Origin: Pelagibacteraceae bacterium TMED65
GTDB taxonomy: Bacteria > Pseudomonadota > Alphaproteobacteria > TMED127
Direction: 5' to 3'
Length of the DNA: 59,704 nt
Assembly (NCBI GenBank): GCA_002167215.1
Contig: NHDS01000004.1
Span: 1-59,704, forward strand
Position numbers and translations under genes: made by a program
Notes under the pieces: model-generated
Database searches by the model: none
Told to the model about the DNA's origin: nothing
Seen by the model: only the letters and a program-made list of their open reading frames with translations
In this document: positions 41,878-50,784 of the stretch, one piece after another
How the letters are laid out: every line of letters begins with the position of its first letter
Position numbering within the stretch: the stretch's first letter is position 1

Positions 41878-42840
41878 ATGCAAATATTAATTACAGGTGT
41901 AGCAGGTTTTATAGGCTTCAATCTTTCGAGGTTATTATTAGCAAAAAAAAATATTAAAATTATTGGTATTGATAATATTAATTCCTATTACTCACAAAGA
42001 TTGAAAAAAGATAGAATTAAAGAATTAAAAATGAATAAAAATTTTATTTTTAAAAAAGTAGATTTAAAAAATTTATCTAGTCTAGAAAAAGTGTTCAATA
42101 GAAAAATATCTTTAATAATCAATTTAGCAGCACAGGCCGGTGTAAGATATTCAATAAAAAAACCTAGAGAGTTTGTGAATAATAATATTTTAGGTTTTTA
42201 TAATCTTGTTGATTTAGCTCGAAAATATGGAATTAAAAAAATAATTTATGCCTCTTCAAGTTCAATATATGGTGATTCTAAAAAATTTCCTTTAAAAGAA
42301 ATTCAAAACGTAAATCCAAAAAATATTTATGCTCTTTCGAAGAAAAATAATGAAGATTTAGCATCAATTTTTTCCAGTCAATACAATATTAAATTTATTG
42401 GTTTAAGATTTTTTACAGTATTTGGCGAGTGGGGGAGACCAGACATGTTTATGATGAAATATTTAAAATCTTGTTATGATAATAAGAATAAATTTTATCT
42501 AAATAATTATGGAAATCACACAAGAGATTTTACTTATATTCAAGACGCATGTAATTTAGTCGAAAAGATAATTTTTTGTAAAAAGAAATTAAAATCAAAT
42601 GAAATTTTTAATATTTGTTCAAATAATCCAGTGAAGCTTATGGACATAATAAAAAAGATAAATAATCTTACTTCAAAAAAACCGCTTTTATATAAAAGAA
42701 AATTACAACAAGCAGATGTTGTAAAAACTCACGGTGACAATAAAAAAATATATAGAATTTTAGGAAAAATAAATCTTACATCTATTGATAAAGGACTTCA
42801 AAATACCTTATTGTGGTTTAAAAATTATTATAAGTTGTAG
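41878..42840 (+). CDS. UDP-glucuronate 4-epimerase-like SDR
   Basis: A 320-residue extended SDR: LITGVAGFIGFNLSRLLL (3-20), IGIDNINSYYSQRLKKDR (the NAD-specificity loop typical of UDP-glucuronate epimerases), INLAAQAGVRYSIKKP, YASSSSIYGD, Tyr-x3-Lys in IYALSKKNNEDLA, RFFTVFGEWGRPDMFM and DFTYIQDAC. The WGRPDM motif is characteristic of the UDP-GlcA 4-epimerase (LspL/Cap1J) subfamily. Paired with the TviB-like dehydrogenase it should supply a galacturonate-type nucleotide sugar. Its 3' end is in the same sequence as the true reading frame of the downstream glycosyltransferase end. Confidence 0.9.
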   Translation: MQILITGVAGFIGFNLSRLLLAKKNIKIIGIDNINSYYSQRLKKDRIKELKMNKNFIFKKVDLKNLSSLEKVFNRKISLIINLAAQAGVRYSIKKPREFVNNNILGFYNLVDLARKYGIKKIIYASSSSIYGDSKKFPLKEIQNVNPKNIYALSKKNNEDLASIFSSQYNIKFIGLRFFTVFGEWGRPDMFMMKYLKSCYDNKNKFYLNNYGNHTRDFTYIQDACNLVEKIIFCKKKLKSNEIFNICSNNPVKLMDIIKKINNLTSKKPLLYKRKLQQADVVKTHGDNKKIYRILGKINLTSIDKGLQNTLLWFKNYYKL

Positions 42841-42879
42841 AGTTTAGAAATCTCATCTTCAAATTTTTTAATATGTTTG

Positions 42880-43941
42880 TCAAAAGTGAAATTTTTTAAG
42901 TTTAATTTTGCTAGTTTTGTTTTTTTTTTGATATTTTTGATTATTACTTAAAAAGCTAAGTATTTTATTTCTTAAATCGTTTACATCATTATTATAAATT
43001 GTTCCTGCCTTTCCATTTAAAAGTATATCATTAATACCACCATGACTTTGAGAGGATATTATTGGTAAGCCAGCGTTTATTGCTTCAACTACAGAATTTG
43101 GAAATCCTTCGAAATGAGAAGAATTTATGTATAAATCAGATTTGGAAAGATATTTATAAGGATTCGTTTTATATCCTAAAATTTCAACTTTATTAGGGGT
43201 ATTAATTTTTTTAATGTAATTTTTTAAATCAAGTTTTAATTGTCCATCTCCAATTATTCTTAATATAATTTGAGAGGAGTTTATATCTTTTATAGCGTTT
43301 ATAATCTCAAATATATTTTTTTCTCGTGACAGTCTACAAACAGTAATTATCTTTAGTTTGAAATATTTTTTCATTGGAACATATTTTTTTTTTGTAAAAA
43401 TTACTTTTTTTAAAGATGGTGGAAAAATAGTTTTTGATGATATTTTGTATTTTGTTTTTAAATACCTACTCATATATTTGGAGTTACAAATTATCAAATC
43501 AAATTTTTTATAAAAAAACTTAATTAAAATTCTCATAATAATTTTTTTTAATCTATCTACTAAACCAAAATAAATTTCTAATTCTTTGAGCGGGGTTCTC
43601 TCAATCCCTACAAGCTTTAAATTTAAACCTTTTTTTATTGATATTGCACATAGCAGATTTGTATAATTTATATTTGAAATAAGTATATTTTTATTAAATT
43701 TTCCTGTTATTCGAGATAAATGTTTTTTTAAATCAGATATTGAAAATAAAACTCTTGAAGCAGTAATTTTAATTACTTTAATTCCATTTTTAACCAACTC
43801 TTTTTCATAAGCACACTTATTTAAACATATAACAAAAATATTATATTTTTTCTTATTTAAATTTTTACACAATCTAAAAACAGAATTTCCAGCACCACCT
43901 TTGCCAAACCTTGCCAAAAAAAAAATAAGATTAATTTTCAT
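42880..43941 (-). CDS. GT4-family glycosyltransferase, 3' end frameshifted
   Basis: A 353-residue GT-B glycosyltransferase: FFLARFGKGGAGNSVFRLCKNL (7-28) is the donor-loop start, IITVCRLSREKNIFEIINAI and LRIIGDGQLKLDL follow, and EILGYKTNPYKYLSKSDLYINSSHFEGFPNSVVEAINAGLPIISS is the classic GT4 C-terminal motif. The annotated end (SKIKLKKFHF) looks false. In the frame one base away the sequence continues TFDKHIKKFEDEISKLY and stops at about 42828. The switch is at a run of 10 T on the + strand (42920-42929); nine would join the frames. The missing ~30 residues are peripheral, so the enzyme may still work. Confidence 0.82.
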   Translation of the reverse strand: MKINLIFFLARFGKGGAGNSVFRLCKNLNKKKYNIFVICLNKCAYEKELVKNGIKVIKITASRVLFSISDLKKHLSRITGKFNKNILISNINYTNLLCAISIKKGLNLKLVGIERTPLKELEIYFGLVDRLKKIIMRILIKFFYKKFDLIICNSKYMSRYLKTKYKISSKTIFPPSLKKVIFTKKKYVPMKKYFKLKIITVCRLSREKNIFEIINAIKDINSSQIILRIIGDGQLKLDLKNYIKKINTPNKVEILGYKTNPYKYLSKSDLYINSSHFEGFPNSVVEAINAGLPIISSQSHGGINDILLNGKAGTIYNNDVNDLRNKILSFLSNNQKYQKKNKTSKIKLKKFHF

Positions 43942-44100
43942 AAAAACTAATTACAATTATTTCTAATAAAAATAATGTAATGATCACCATTCAAAATAGT
44001 ATAGTTATTAATATTTCTTTTTTTTGAGCTTTAAAAGACATATCTTTGTTCTTATTAAATTAGCTATTTTATAAAACGTATAATATAAAAGCCTTCTATT

Positions 44101-44793
44101 ATGAAAACTATAATTATAATACCAGTATACAACGAAAAGAAAAATATTCACTATTTGTTGAGTAAAATTAGAAAATTAAACAAATTTCCAATTTTATATA
44201 TTAATGATAATTCAAATGATGGCACCACTCAAGAAATAAAAAAATTACAAAAAAAAAATAAGAATATTTTTCATATGTTAAGAACAAGTAAATCAGGTAT
44301 AGGCTCTGCACATATGGATGGATTAATTTGGTGTTATAAAAAAAATTATGATTTAATTGTTACTATGGATGGCGATGGAACACATGACCCAAAGTACATA
44401 AAAAAAATGATTGAAAAAACTAAAAAAAATCACATCACAATATCTAATAGGTTTTTAAAAAAAAATTCATTAAAAACATGGCCTTTGTTAAGAATATTTA
44501 TAACTTATTCAAGATATTATTTAATTTTTCTTCTACTTGGGATTAAATTCGATGCTTCTGGTGCTTTTAGATGTATTAATAGAAAAAAAGTAAATCTAAA
44601 GGACTTGATTTTAAAGGATGATACTGATTACAGTTATTTTTGGAAGAGCATATATATGCTGAGTTTAAAATATGACATAAAAGAGATTTCAATTGATCTT
44701 CCATATAGAAAACAAGGGGATTCAAAAATGAAATTAAAACATATATTCAGTTCTTTAATTAAATTGCTATTTTTTTCTTTTAAAAAAAAATAA
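44101..44793 (+). CDS. GT2 polyprenol-phosphate mannosyltransferase-like glycosyltransferase
   Basis: A 230-residue GT-A enzyme: IIIPVYNEKKNIHYLLSKI (5-23), ILYINDNSNDGT, DLIVTMDGDGTHDPKYI (metal site), ISNRFLKKNSLKTWPLLR, and the SGAFRCINRKKV acceptor segment of the dolichol-phosphate mannose synthase group. It probably makes a polyprenyl-phosphate hexose. A hydrophobic stretch (YYLIFLLLGI) could contact the membrane. It precedes the C-methyltransferase gene by 45 bases. Confidence 0.87.
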   Translation: MKTIIIIPVYNEKKNIHYLLSKIRKLNKFPILYINDNSNDGTTQEIKKLQKKNKNIFHMLRTSKSGIGSAHMDGLIWCYKKNYDLIVTMDGDGTHDPKYIKKMIEKTKKNHITISNRFLKKNSLKTWPLLRIFITYSRYYLIFLLLGIKFDASGAFRCINRKKVNLKDLILKDDTDYSYFWKSIYMLSLKYDIKEISIDLPYRKQGDSKMKLKHIFSSLIKLLFFSFKKK

Positions 44794-44838
44794 GATAATC
44801 TATTCAAAATATTAATTCTAAAATATAAACTAAAATAA

Positions 44839-46056
44839 ATGCAAAATAATATTTGTAATAATTGTAAATCAAAAAATTTAAAAAAGGTATTTAGTTTAGG
44901 TAAATTAAGTTTTTCTGGACGTTTTGGAAAAACATTAAAAGAAAACATACCAAAAGATAATTTGAATCTTGTAATTTGTAATTCTTGTAAACTAGTTCAG
45001 TTAGATAGATATTTTGATCCAAGATATCTTTATGGCAAAGGATATGGTTATAGGACTGGAATAAACAAGACCATGACCAGTCATGTAAAAAAAACTGTTC
45101 AAACTGCTATTAAATCTGTGAATATTAAATCTGGTGATTACGTTTTAGATATAGCTAGTAATGATGGTACTTTATTAAGCTTTTATCCAAAAAATATCAA
45201 AACTGTTGGTATAGATCCATTAATTAATAAATATAAAAATTATTATAAACAAATTGATTATAAAGTATCTTCTTTTTTTCAAAAAAATAAAATTTTAAAA
45301 CTAAAATTAAAAAAATTTAAAATTATAACTGCACTTTCTGTATTTTATGATCTAAGAAATCCAAATGATTTTCTTAAAGATGTGAAAGAAATATTAGATG
45401 ATAATGGTATTTTTATACTAGAGCATGCAGATTTATATAGCATAATTAAAAATAATGTTTTCGATACCATTTGTCATGAACATCTAAGTTATTTTTCATC
45501 AAAAGTTATTGTTGAAATGGTAAAAAAAAATAATTTGAGGGTATTTAAACATGAGTTCAATGATATAAATGGTGGTAGTTCCAGATATTTTATTGTTCAT
45601 GAAAAATCCAAATATAAAACTCAAAGTTCAGTAAAAAGAGTTTTAAGTTTAGAAAGTAAAAATAAAATTGAGAAAATAGAGACTTTACAAATTTTTTTTA
45701 AAAAAATTTTGTCTATATGTAATGAACTTTCTAAACTTATCAAAAAAATTAAACAAAAAAAACAATCAATCCATGGTTATGGCGCATCTACAAAAGGAAA
45801 TATTTTATTACAGTTCTGTCGTTTAGGAAAAAAAGAAATTGATTTTATTGCAGATAGAAATCCATTAAAATTCAATTTATATACTCCAGGTACAAAAATT
45901 AAAATAATTTCAGAGAATAAATCAAGAAAAATTCAACCTAATTATTATTTAGTTTTGCCCTGGCATTTTAAAAATGAAATTCTAGTCAGAGAAAAAAAAG
46001 CGCTGAAAAATAAAGTTAAATTTATTTTTCCATTACCAAAATTAAAAATATTTTAG
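44839..46056 (+). CDS. Zinc-binding C-methyltransferase (NovU/TylC3-like sugar methyltransferase)
   Basis: A 405-residue three-part protein. The N-terminal zinc-binding module uses Cys6, Cys9, Cys47 and Cys50 (Methyltransf_13 type). The SAM core starts with YVLDIASNDGTLLSFY (about 101-116), has VGIDPLI, and FILEHADLYSIIKNNVFDTICHEHLSYFS, which is diagnostic of the NovU/TylC3/EvaC C-methyltransferases. The C-terminal Methyltransf_14 domain contains IHGYGASTKGNILLQFC and DRNPLKFNLYTPG. Such enzymes methylate C3 of 4-keto-6-deoxy nucleotide sugars. The natural substrate here would be a keto-deoxy sugar such as that produced by Gmd. The length is normal. Confidence 0.92.
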   Translation: MQNNICNNCKSKNLKKVFSLGKLSFSGRFGKTLKENIPKDNLNLVICNSCKLVQLDRYFDPRYLYGKGYGYRTGINKTMTSHVKKTVQTAIKSVNIKSGDYVLDIASNDGTLLSFYPKNIKTVGIDPLINKYKNYYKQIDYKVSSFFQKNKILKLKLKKFKIITALSVFYDLRNPNDFLKDVKEILDDNGIFILEHADLYSIIKNNVFDTICHEHLSYFSSKVIVEMVKKNNLRVFKHEFNDINGGSSRYFIVHEKSKYKTQSSVKRVLSLESKNKIEKIETLQIFFKKILSICNELSKLIKKIKQKKQSIHGYGASTKGNILLQFCRLGKKEIDFIADRNPLKFNLYTPGTKIKIISENKSRKIQPNYYLVLPWHFKNEILVREKKALKNKVKFIFPLPKLKIF

Positions 46057-46955
46057 TTTTTATTGACTATAAAAAGTTTTAAATCTTTTAAATCCACTTT
46101 TATTGTCATTTTTTTTAAAAAGTTAATTTTCTTAAGTAATTTCCATAAAATTGCAAAACTTGGAAAAATTAAAAGTAATTTTTCCAATAAATACCCAAAA
46201 CTTACATAGCGTGGATCATTTATTTTTTTTAGTATTTTTAAATTTTTTTCAATTAAGATTTTTTTTAAGCTTTTTTCTGAAAAATAGAATAAATGAAAAG
46301 GAATTATCCAATGATAATTATATTTTTTTATTTTAGGATAAATTGTATCCATATCGTAAGTTGTAAAAGCTATTATACCGTTTTTATCTAACATATTATG
46401 CATTAGTTCAAAATCTCTAAATGGATTATTAAAATGTTCGACCACATCAGCTAAAATAATCAAATCGTATTTATTTCCTTTTTTAGAATGTTCCTCAATA
46501 GTCTCGTTAAAAATTTCTAAATTAAAGACGTCTTTTGAGTATTTTACGCCATGTTCAGATAATTCTAGACCAGTATACGATTTAACTTTTTCATTTCTTT
46601 TAATTAGATTACCAAGGACTCCATAATAAGACCCGATTTCTAAAACTGATGAATTCTTATTTATAAATGGAAGTACTTTAGAAAACATTTTTTCGAAATA
46701 ATAATTTTTATATTTAATTTGACTTATATATTTTTCATCAACAACCTCTGAATATTTTTTTTCTAAACTTCTATTATCAAAATTATAAATTAAATCTGAA
46801 AATATCAGATCGCATCTTGAGCAAATATTCAATTGAGGTTTAAAAACAGTATCAGAAGTGCAATTGAAATTGATTTTTTGTGAACCATTATAAGAATTTG
46901 AGTGATATAATATACTAATTGGTTCATTGCAATTTGGATTTGGGCATCTTGACAT
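46053..46955 (-). CDS. Class I SAM-dependent methyltransferase with zinc-ribbon-like N terminus
   Basis: A 300-residue protein. Cys4, Cys9, Cys45 and Cys48 form a probable zinc site (CPNPNC and ICSRC). The SAM core has SSVLEIGSYYGVLGNLI (about 97-113), YTGLELSEHGVKYSK, and YDLIILADVVEHFNNPFRDFELM. It differs from its convergent neighbour in having no Methyltransf_14 domain, and ends in a basic hydrophobic tail. It is related to small-molecule and lipid-linked-sugar methyltransferases of glycan islands. It overlaps the neighbour's 3' end by 4 bases. Confidence 0.83.
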   Translation of the reverse strand: MSRCPNPNCNEPISILYHSNSYNGSQKINFNCTSDTVFKPQLNICSRCDLIFSDLIYNFDNRSLEKKYSEVVDEKYISQIKYKNYYFEKMFSKVLPFINKNSSVLEIGSYYGVLGNLIKRNEKVKSYTGLELSEHGVKYSKDVFNLEIFNETIEEHSKKGNKYDLIILADVVEHFNNPFRDFELMHNMLDKNGIIAFTTYDMDTIYPKIKKYNYHWIIPFHLFYFSEKSLKKILIEKNLKILKKINDPRYVSFGYLLEKLLLIFPSFAILWKLLKKINFLKKMTIKVDLKDLKLFIVNKN

Positions 46956-47050
46956 ATTTTAAGATAAATTATTTATTTCTTCGAGTTACATTTAATGTTA
47001 GTATTGATTAATTCAAGAAAAATTTTCATTTATTATTGAATTTCACGATA

Positions 47051-48025
47051 ATGCGAGAATTTAATATTATAAAAAATAAAAAAATTTATATTGCTGGACA
47101 TCGCGGGATGGTGGGAAGCTCTCTTATTAACTACTTAAGAAAAAATAATATAAATAAACTAATATATTTAGACAAAAAAAAATTAAATTTACTTGATAAG
47201 AAAAAAGTTGAAAAATTTATAAAAAAAAATAAGCCTGACATAATTATCAATTGTGCGGGAAAAGTAGGAGGAATATTGGCAAATTCAACATATCCTGTTG
47301 AATTTTTAAATGAAAATATAGAAATACAATTAAATTTAATAAATGCATCATACAAAAATAAGATTAAACACCTTATTAATCTTGGAAGTTCATGTATTTA
47401 TCCTAATAATTTTTCAAAACCCATCAAAGAAAAGTATTTATTAACTAGTACTCTAGAAAAAACTAATGAAGCGTATGCTCTAGCAAAAATAATTGGACTG
47501 AAATCCTGTGAATTTTATAATTCACAATATAAAACAAATTATCTTACTTTGATGCCATGTAATTTGTATGGACCAAATGACAATTTCCACACAAAAAATA
47601 GCCATTTTATTCCTGCCTTAATAAAGAAATTTGTTGACTCTAAAACAAATAATAAAAGATCAGTCGAGATTTGGGGATCTGGTATGCCAAGAAGAGAAAT
47701 TATGCACGTAGATGATCTGGCGTACGCAATAACATTCATAATTTATAAAAAGCTTGTAAATGATAAATCCCTTTTAAGATTAATAAAAAAAAATAGCCTT
47801 ATAAACGTAGGATCAGGTCGAGAGCTAACAATTAAACAGTTTGCAAATTTGATTAAAAAAATAACTAAATCAAATAAAAAACTAAAGTTTAATAAAAAAT
47901 ATCCAGATGGAACTAAAAGAAAAAAATTAGATTTAAGTAGAATTAAAAAATTAGGATGGACACCTAAGATCTCCTTAAAAAATGGATTAATCGAAACAAT
48001 CAATTGGTATAAAAAAAATAGATAA
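47051..48025 (+). CDS. fcl: GDP-L-fucose synthase
   Basis: A 324-residue enzyme from the chosen ATG at 47051; a TTG five codons earlier adds nothing conserved. The fold starts KIYIAGHRGMVGSSLI. INCAGKVGGILANSTYPVEFL, LINLGSSCIYP (catalytic Ser), Tyr-x3-Lys in NEAYALAKIIG, LMPCNLYGPNDNFH, and REIMHVDDLA are diagnostic of the GMER/Fcl family. It epimerises at C3 and C5 and reduces GDP-4-keto-6-deoxymannose to GDP-L-fucose. Gmd at 53517 makes its substrate; the two are 5.5 kb apart in the same direction, not adjacent as in most clusters. Confidence 0.95.
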   Translation: MREFNIIKNKKIYIAGHRGMVGSSLINYLRKNNINKLIYLDKKKLNLLDKKKVEKFIKKNKPDIIINCAGKVGGILANSTYPVEFLNENIEIQLNLINASYKNKIKHLINLGSSCIYPNNFSKPIKEKYLLTSTLEKTNEAYALAKIIGLKSCEFYNSQYKTNYLTLMPCNLYGPNDNFHTKNSHFIPALIKKFVDSKTNNKRSVEIWGSGMPRREIMHVDDLAYAITFIIYKKLVNDKSLLRLIKKNSLINVGSGRELTIKQFANLIKKITKSNKKLKFNKKYPDGTKRKKLDLSRIKKLGWTPKISLKNGLIETINWYKKNR

Positions 48026-48094
48026 AAAATGTTTTGACTATGAATTAAAGAATAATGAGTAGACTAACTATGAAAATATTTAATTTTTAAAACT

Positions 48095-49169
48095 GTGAAA
48101 AAAAATATTGTTTTTTTTATTCCTTCAATTGAAGGAGGCGGTGTTGAAAAAAATTTTTTTTTGTTACTGAAATATCTCACAAAAAAATATAAAAAGATTT
48201 ATGTAATTTCTGCTGATAGAAAATTACCACAATATTTAAAAGATATAGTTTTAATAAATCCTCGATTTAAATTTTTGTCTGAAAGTAGAAGATTTTTTAA
48301 AACTGCTTATTGTCTATATCTATTAATCTCAAATTTTGCATTTAAAAAAACTACAATTTTATCCTTTCAATCAAATGTATCGATCATAATTGTGTCGAAA
48401 ATTTTTAGTTTCAAAATAATTGCACGGCTAAATACAAGTTTGAAAAAGTATATCAATAACATTTTTAAGAGATTTTTTTTTAAATTAATTTACTCTAAAG
48501 CAGATCAGATTATTGTTAATTCAAAAAATTTCAAAAAAGAATTAGACACAATTAATATCAAATCAAATTTGATATATAATTTAATTGAACCAAAAAAGAT
48601 TAAAAAAAAAAATAAAATTTTTTGCTAAATTTAATGGGCTAAAAATATTGAATATAGGACGTCTAACACACCAAAAAGATCAAATTACTTTAATCAAAAG
48701 TTTAAATTTACTAAAAATAAAAAATGTCAAATTCAAATGTGTGATTATTGGAAGAGGTATCTTGAATAATTTTTTAAACAAAAGTGTAATTAAGTATAAA
48801 TTGGAAAAAGAAGTTTTATTAGCGGGCTACAAAAAAAATGCTGAAAATTATATTTCTCATAGTAATATTTTTATTTCAACATCTAGGTATGAGGGTTTAC
48901 CAAATGTTTTGATAGAAGCACAAAAGTACAACATACCTATTATATCAAGTGATTGTCCTACAGGTCCAAGTGAAATTTTACTTGGTGGAAAACTTGGAGA
49001 TCTATTCAAAGTTGGAGATTATAAAATGCTTACTGACAAAATATTAAAATTTCATAGAAATAAAAAAGATTTAAAAAAAAAATCTAAATTAGCAAATTTT
49101 TTCTTGTTTAGATTTGATCCATTATCTAATTCATTAATGTATAAAAATCTTATAGATAAAGTTAAATGA
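48095..49169 (+). pseudogene. GT4-family glycosyltransferase split by a +1 frameshift in an A11 tract
   Basis: Two overlapping frames (48095-48628 and 48585-49169) together make one full GT4 enzyme of about 357 residues. The first (GTG start) holds the acceptor domain: FFIPSIEGGGVEKNFFLLLKYL. The second holds the donor domain: ILNIGRLTHQKDQITLI, LLAGYKKNAENYISHSNIFISTSRYEGLPNVLIEAQKYNIPIISSD. They meet at a run of 11 A at 48602-48612; ten A would read straight through (KIKKKIKFFAKFNG). This is a recent mutation, a sequencing error, or a slippage site that makes some full-length protein. A small overlap of 4 bases with the next GT2 gene shows that it belongs to a working operon. Confidence 0.85.
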
Positions 49170-49903
49170 GGAAACATAAAATTTCCATAATTACTGTTAC
49201 AAAAAATTCAGAAAAGTTTTTGAATGATTGTATTTTAAGTGTCAAAAATCAAAATTATAGAAATTATGAACATATTATTGTGGATGGAAATTCTTCAGAT
49301 AAAACTTTAAAAATAATTAAATTCTACAAAGGTAAGGTAAAATTTTTCAAAAATTTAAATGACAAAGGTTTGTATGACGCTATGAATTTAGGGATCAAAA
49401 AATCTTCTGGTAGTATAATTGGCATATTAAATTCCGACGATGTTTACTTTAAGAATACTTTGAAAATAGTAAATACTTATTTTAATAAATACGAAAATTT
49501 AGATTTTTTATTTGGCAGTGTATACAAACATAAACTCTTACATGGTTTTAATCCAAAAATAATCAATTGGAGCTTTGGTTTTTACACAACTCATTCTGTA
49601 GGTTTTTTTATAAAAAAAAAATCTCAACTAAAAGTAGGTTTTTACAATTTAAAATATAGATATTCTGCTGATTATGATTTGTTTTTTAGAATGATAAAAA
49701 AACATAAATTAAAAGGTATGGCGACCAAAAAAAATGAAATATTTGGAAAATTTAGATTAGGTGGATTATCATCAAGAATAAGATTTATTGACTATCTAAA
49801 AGAATGCAACACGATTAGAATTGATAATGGTCAAAATTTAATCATTGTCTATTTATTGTACATTTTAAGAATAGTAAAAAATATAAAAAAAATTATTAAA
49901 TGA
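49166..49903 (+). CDS. GT2-family glycosyltransferase
   Basis: A 245-residue GT-A enzyme: ISIITVTKNSEKFLNDCILSVKNQ (6-29), YEHIIVDGNSSDKT (35-48), GLYDAMNLGIKKSSGSIIGILNSDDVYF with the DD metal motif, and the WSFGFYTTHSVGFFIKKK acceptor region. This is the WcaA-like branch common in capsule and colanic-acid-type clusters. The gene overlaps both neighbours by 4 bases, so it is translated as part of a chain with the split GT4 gene. The sugar transferred is unknown. Confidence 0.88.
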   Translation: MRKHKISIITVTKNSEKFLNDCILSVKNQNYRNYEHIIVDGNSSDKTLKIIKFYKGKVKFFKNLNDKGLYDAMNLGIKKSSGSIIGILNSDDVYFKNTLKIVNTYFNKYENLDFLFGSVYKHKLLHGFNPKIINWSFGFYTTHSVGFFIKKKSQLKVGFYNLKYRYSADYDLFFRMIKKHKLKGMATKKNEIFGKFRLGGLSSRIRFIDYLKECNTIRIDNGQNLIIVYLLYILRIVKNIKKIIK

Positions 49904-50784
49904 GAATTTATTTATGTATTTTGTTAAGTAAAAAAAATTCAAAATTTTTAAAAGATTTACTAAACTCTATAGAAAAATTAAAAAGTATAAGTTACATAAA
50001 GTTAACTTTTGTTTTCGTTATTGATCAAAAAATAAAATATAAAAAAAACTTTATAAAAAAGATTATCACAAAATTTAACTTTATTATTTTGGTTTCAAAT
50101 AAAGATAGTATTCCTTACTCTAGAAACTTATTTTTAAAATTCTTAAAAAAAAAAGATTATGATTTTGCAGGTTTTATAGATGATGACTGTATTATGAATA
50201 ATAATTGGTTATTTAATATGAATAAATTTATAAAAGAAAACCATGTTTCAGTGGTAGGAGGTCCTCAAAAACATTTATATTCGAATAAATTTTTCAAATT
50301 ATGTTATGAATATTTAGAGCCACATAGAGATCATGGAAGCAAAGTAGAATGGGTTGCTACTAATAATTGTTTTTTTTCAAAAAAAATATTTGAGTTGAAA
50401 AATATAAAATTTAATGAAAATTTAAAAAATTTTGGTGGCTCAGATCAATTATTTTTCAAAAAATTATCAGTAAACAACTATCTAATTAAATGGAATGCTA
50501 AATCATATGTAATTGAAAACATCCAAAAAAATAGAGAAAATTTAAAGTGGTTTTTTAAAAGAAATTTTAGGTATGGATATTCTGGAAATATTATTGATGA
50601 AAGTATTTATCCGAGAAAATTTATTTTTATAATAGTTTTAAAGATTTTATATCTTTTATTATTTTCAATTTTTTTTTTAATTTTACCTTCAAAAAAAAAT
50701 TTAATTAAATCAAATTTTTTTTTTGCTAGAGCTTGTGGGAGATTAGCAGGATTATTTAATTATAAACCAAAAAAATATATATAG
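49900..50784 (+). CDS. GT2-family glycosyltransferase with C-terminal membrane segment
   Basis: A 294-residue GT-A protein. The region SIPYSRNLFLKFLKKKDYDFAGFIDDDCIMNNNWLFNM (about 72-109) contains the nucleotide-sugar DDD metal motif. WVATNNCFFSKKIFELKNIKFNENLKNFGGSDQLFFKKL is the typical acceptor loop with its conserved ED-like GGSD. Residues ~235-260 (FIIVLKILYLLLFSIFFLIL) form a membrane helix. The first strand (IYLCILLSKKN) is less canonical than in other GT2 proteins. Its 3' end overlaps the convergent membrane-protein gene by 25 bases. Confidence 0.82.
   Translation: MRIYLCILLSKKNSKFLKDLLNSIEKLKSISYIKLTFVFVIDQKIKYKKNFIKKIITKFNFIILVSNKDSIPYSRNLFLKFLKKKDYDFAGFIDDDCIMNNNWLFNMNKFIKENHVSVVGGPQKHLYSNKFFKLCYEYLEPHRDHGSKVEWVATNNCFFSKKIFELKNIKFNENLKNFGGSDQLFFKKLSVNNYLIKWNAKSYVIENIQKNRENLKWFFKRNFRYGYSGNIIDESIYPRKFIFIIVLKILYLLLFSIFFLILPSKKNLIKSNFFFARACGRLAGLFNYKPKKYI

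Noticed and set aside
41827..41883. A 19-codon N-terminal extension of the TviB-like dehydrogenase
   Set aside because: The NAD-binding fold begins at the internal Met (41826); the extension overlaps the divergent gene and the palindrome and has no family counterpart.
47036..47050. TTG start for the GDP-fucose synthase gene
   Set aside because: An ATG five codons later fits the family's N terminus equally well and is the more usual start.
48585..49169. A separate gene starting at the internal ATG 48585
   Set aside because: Its first residues (MNQKRLKK) come from the wrong frame of the upstream gene; the two parts are one GT4 enzyme interrupted at an A tract.
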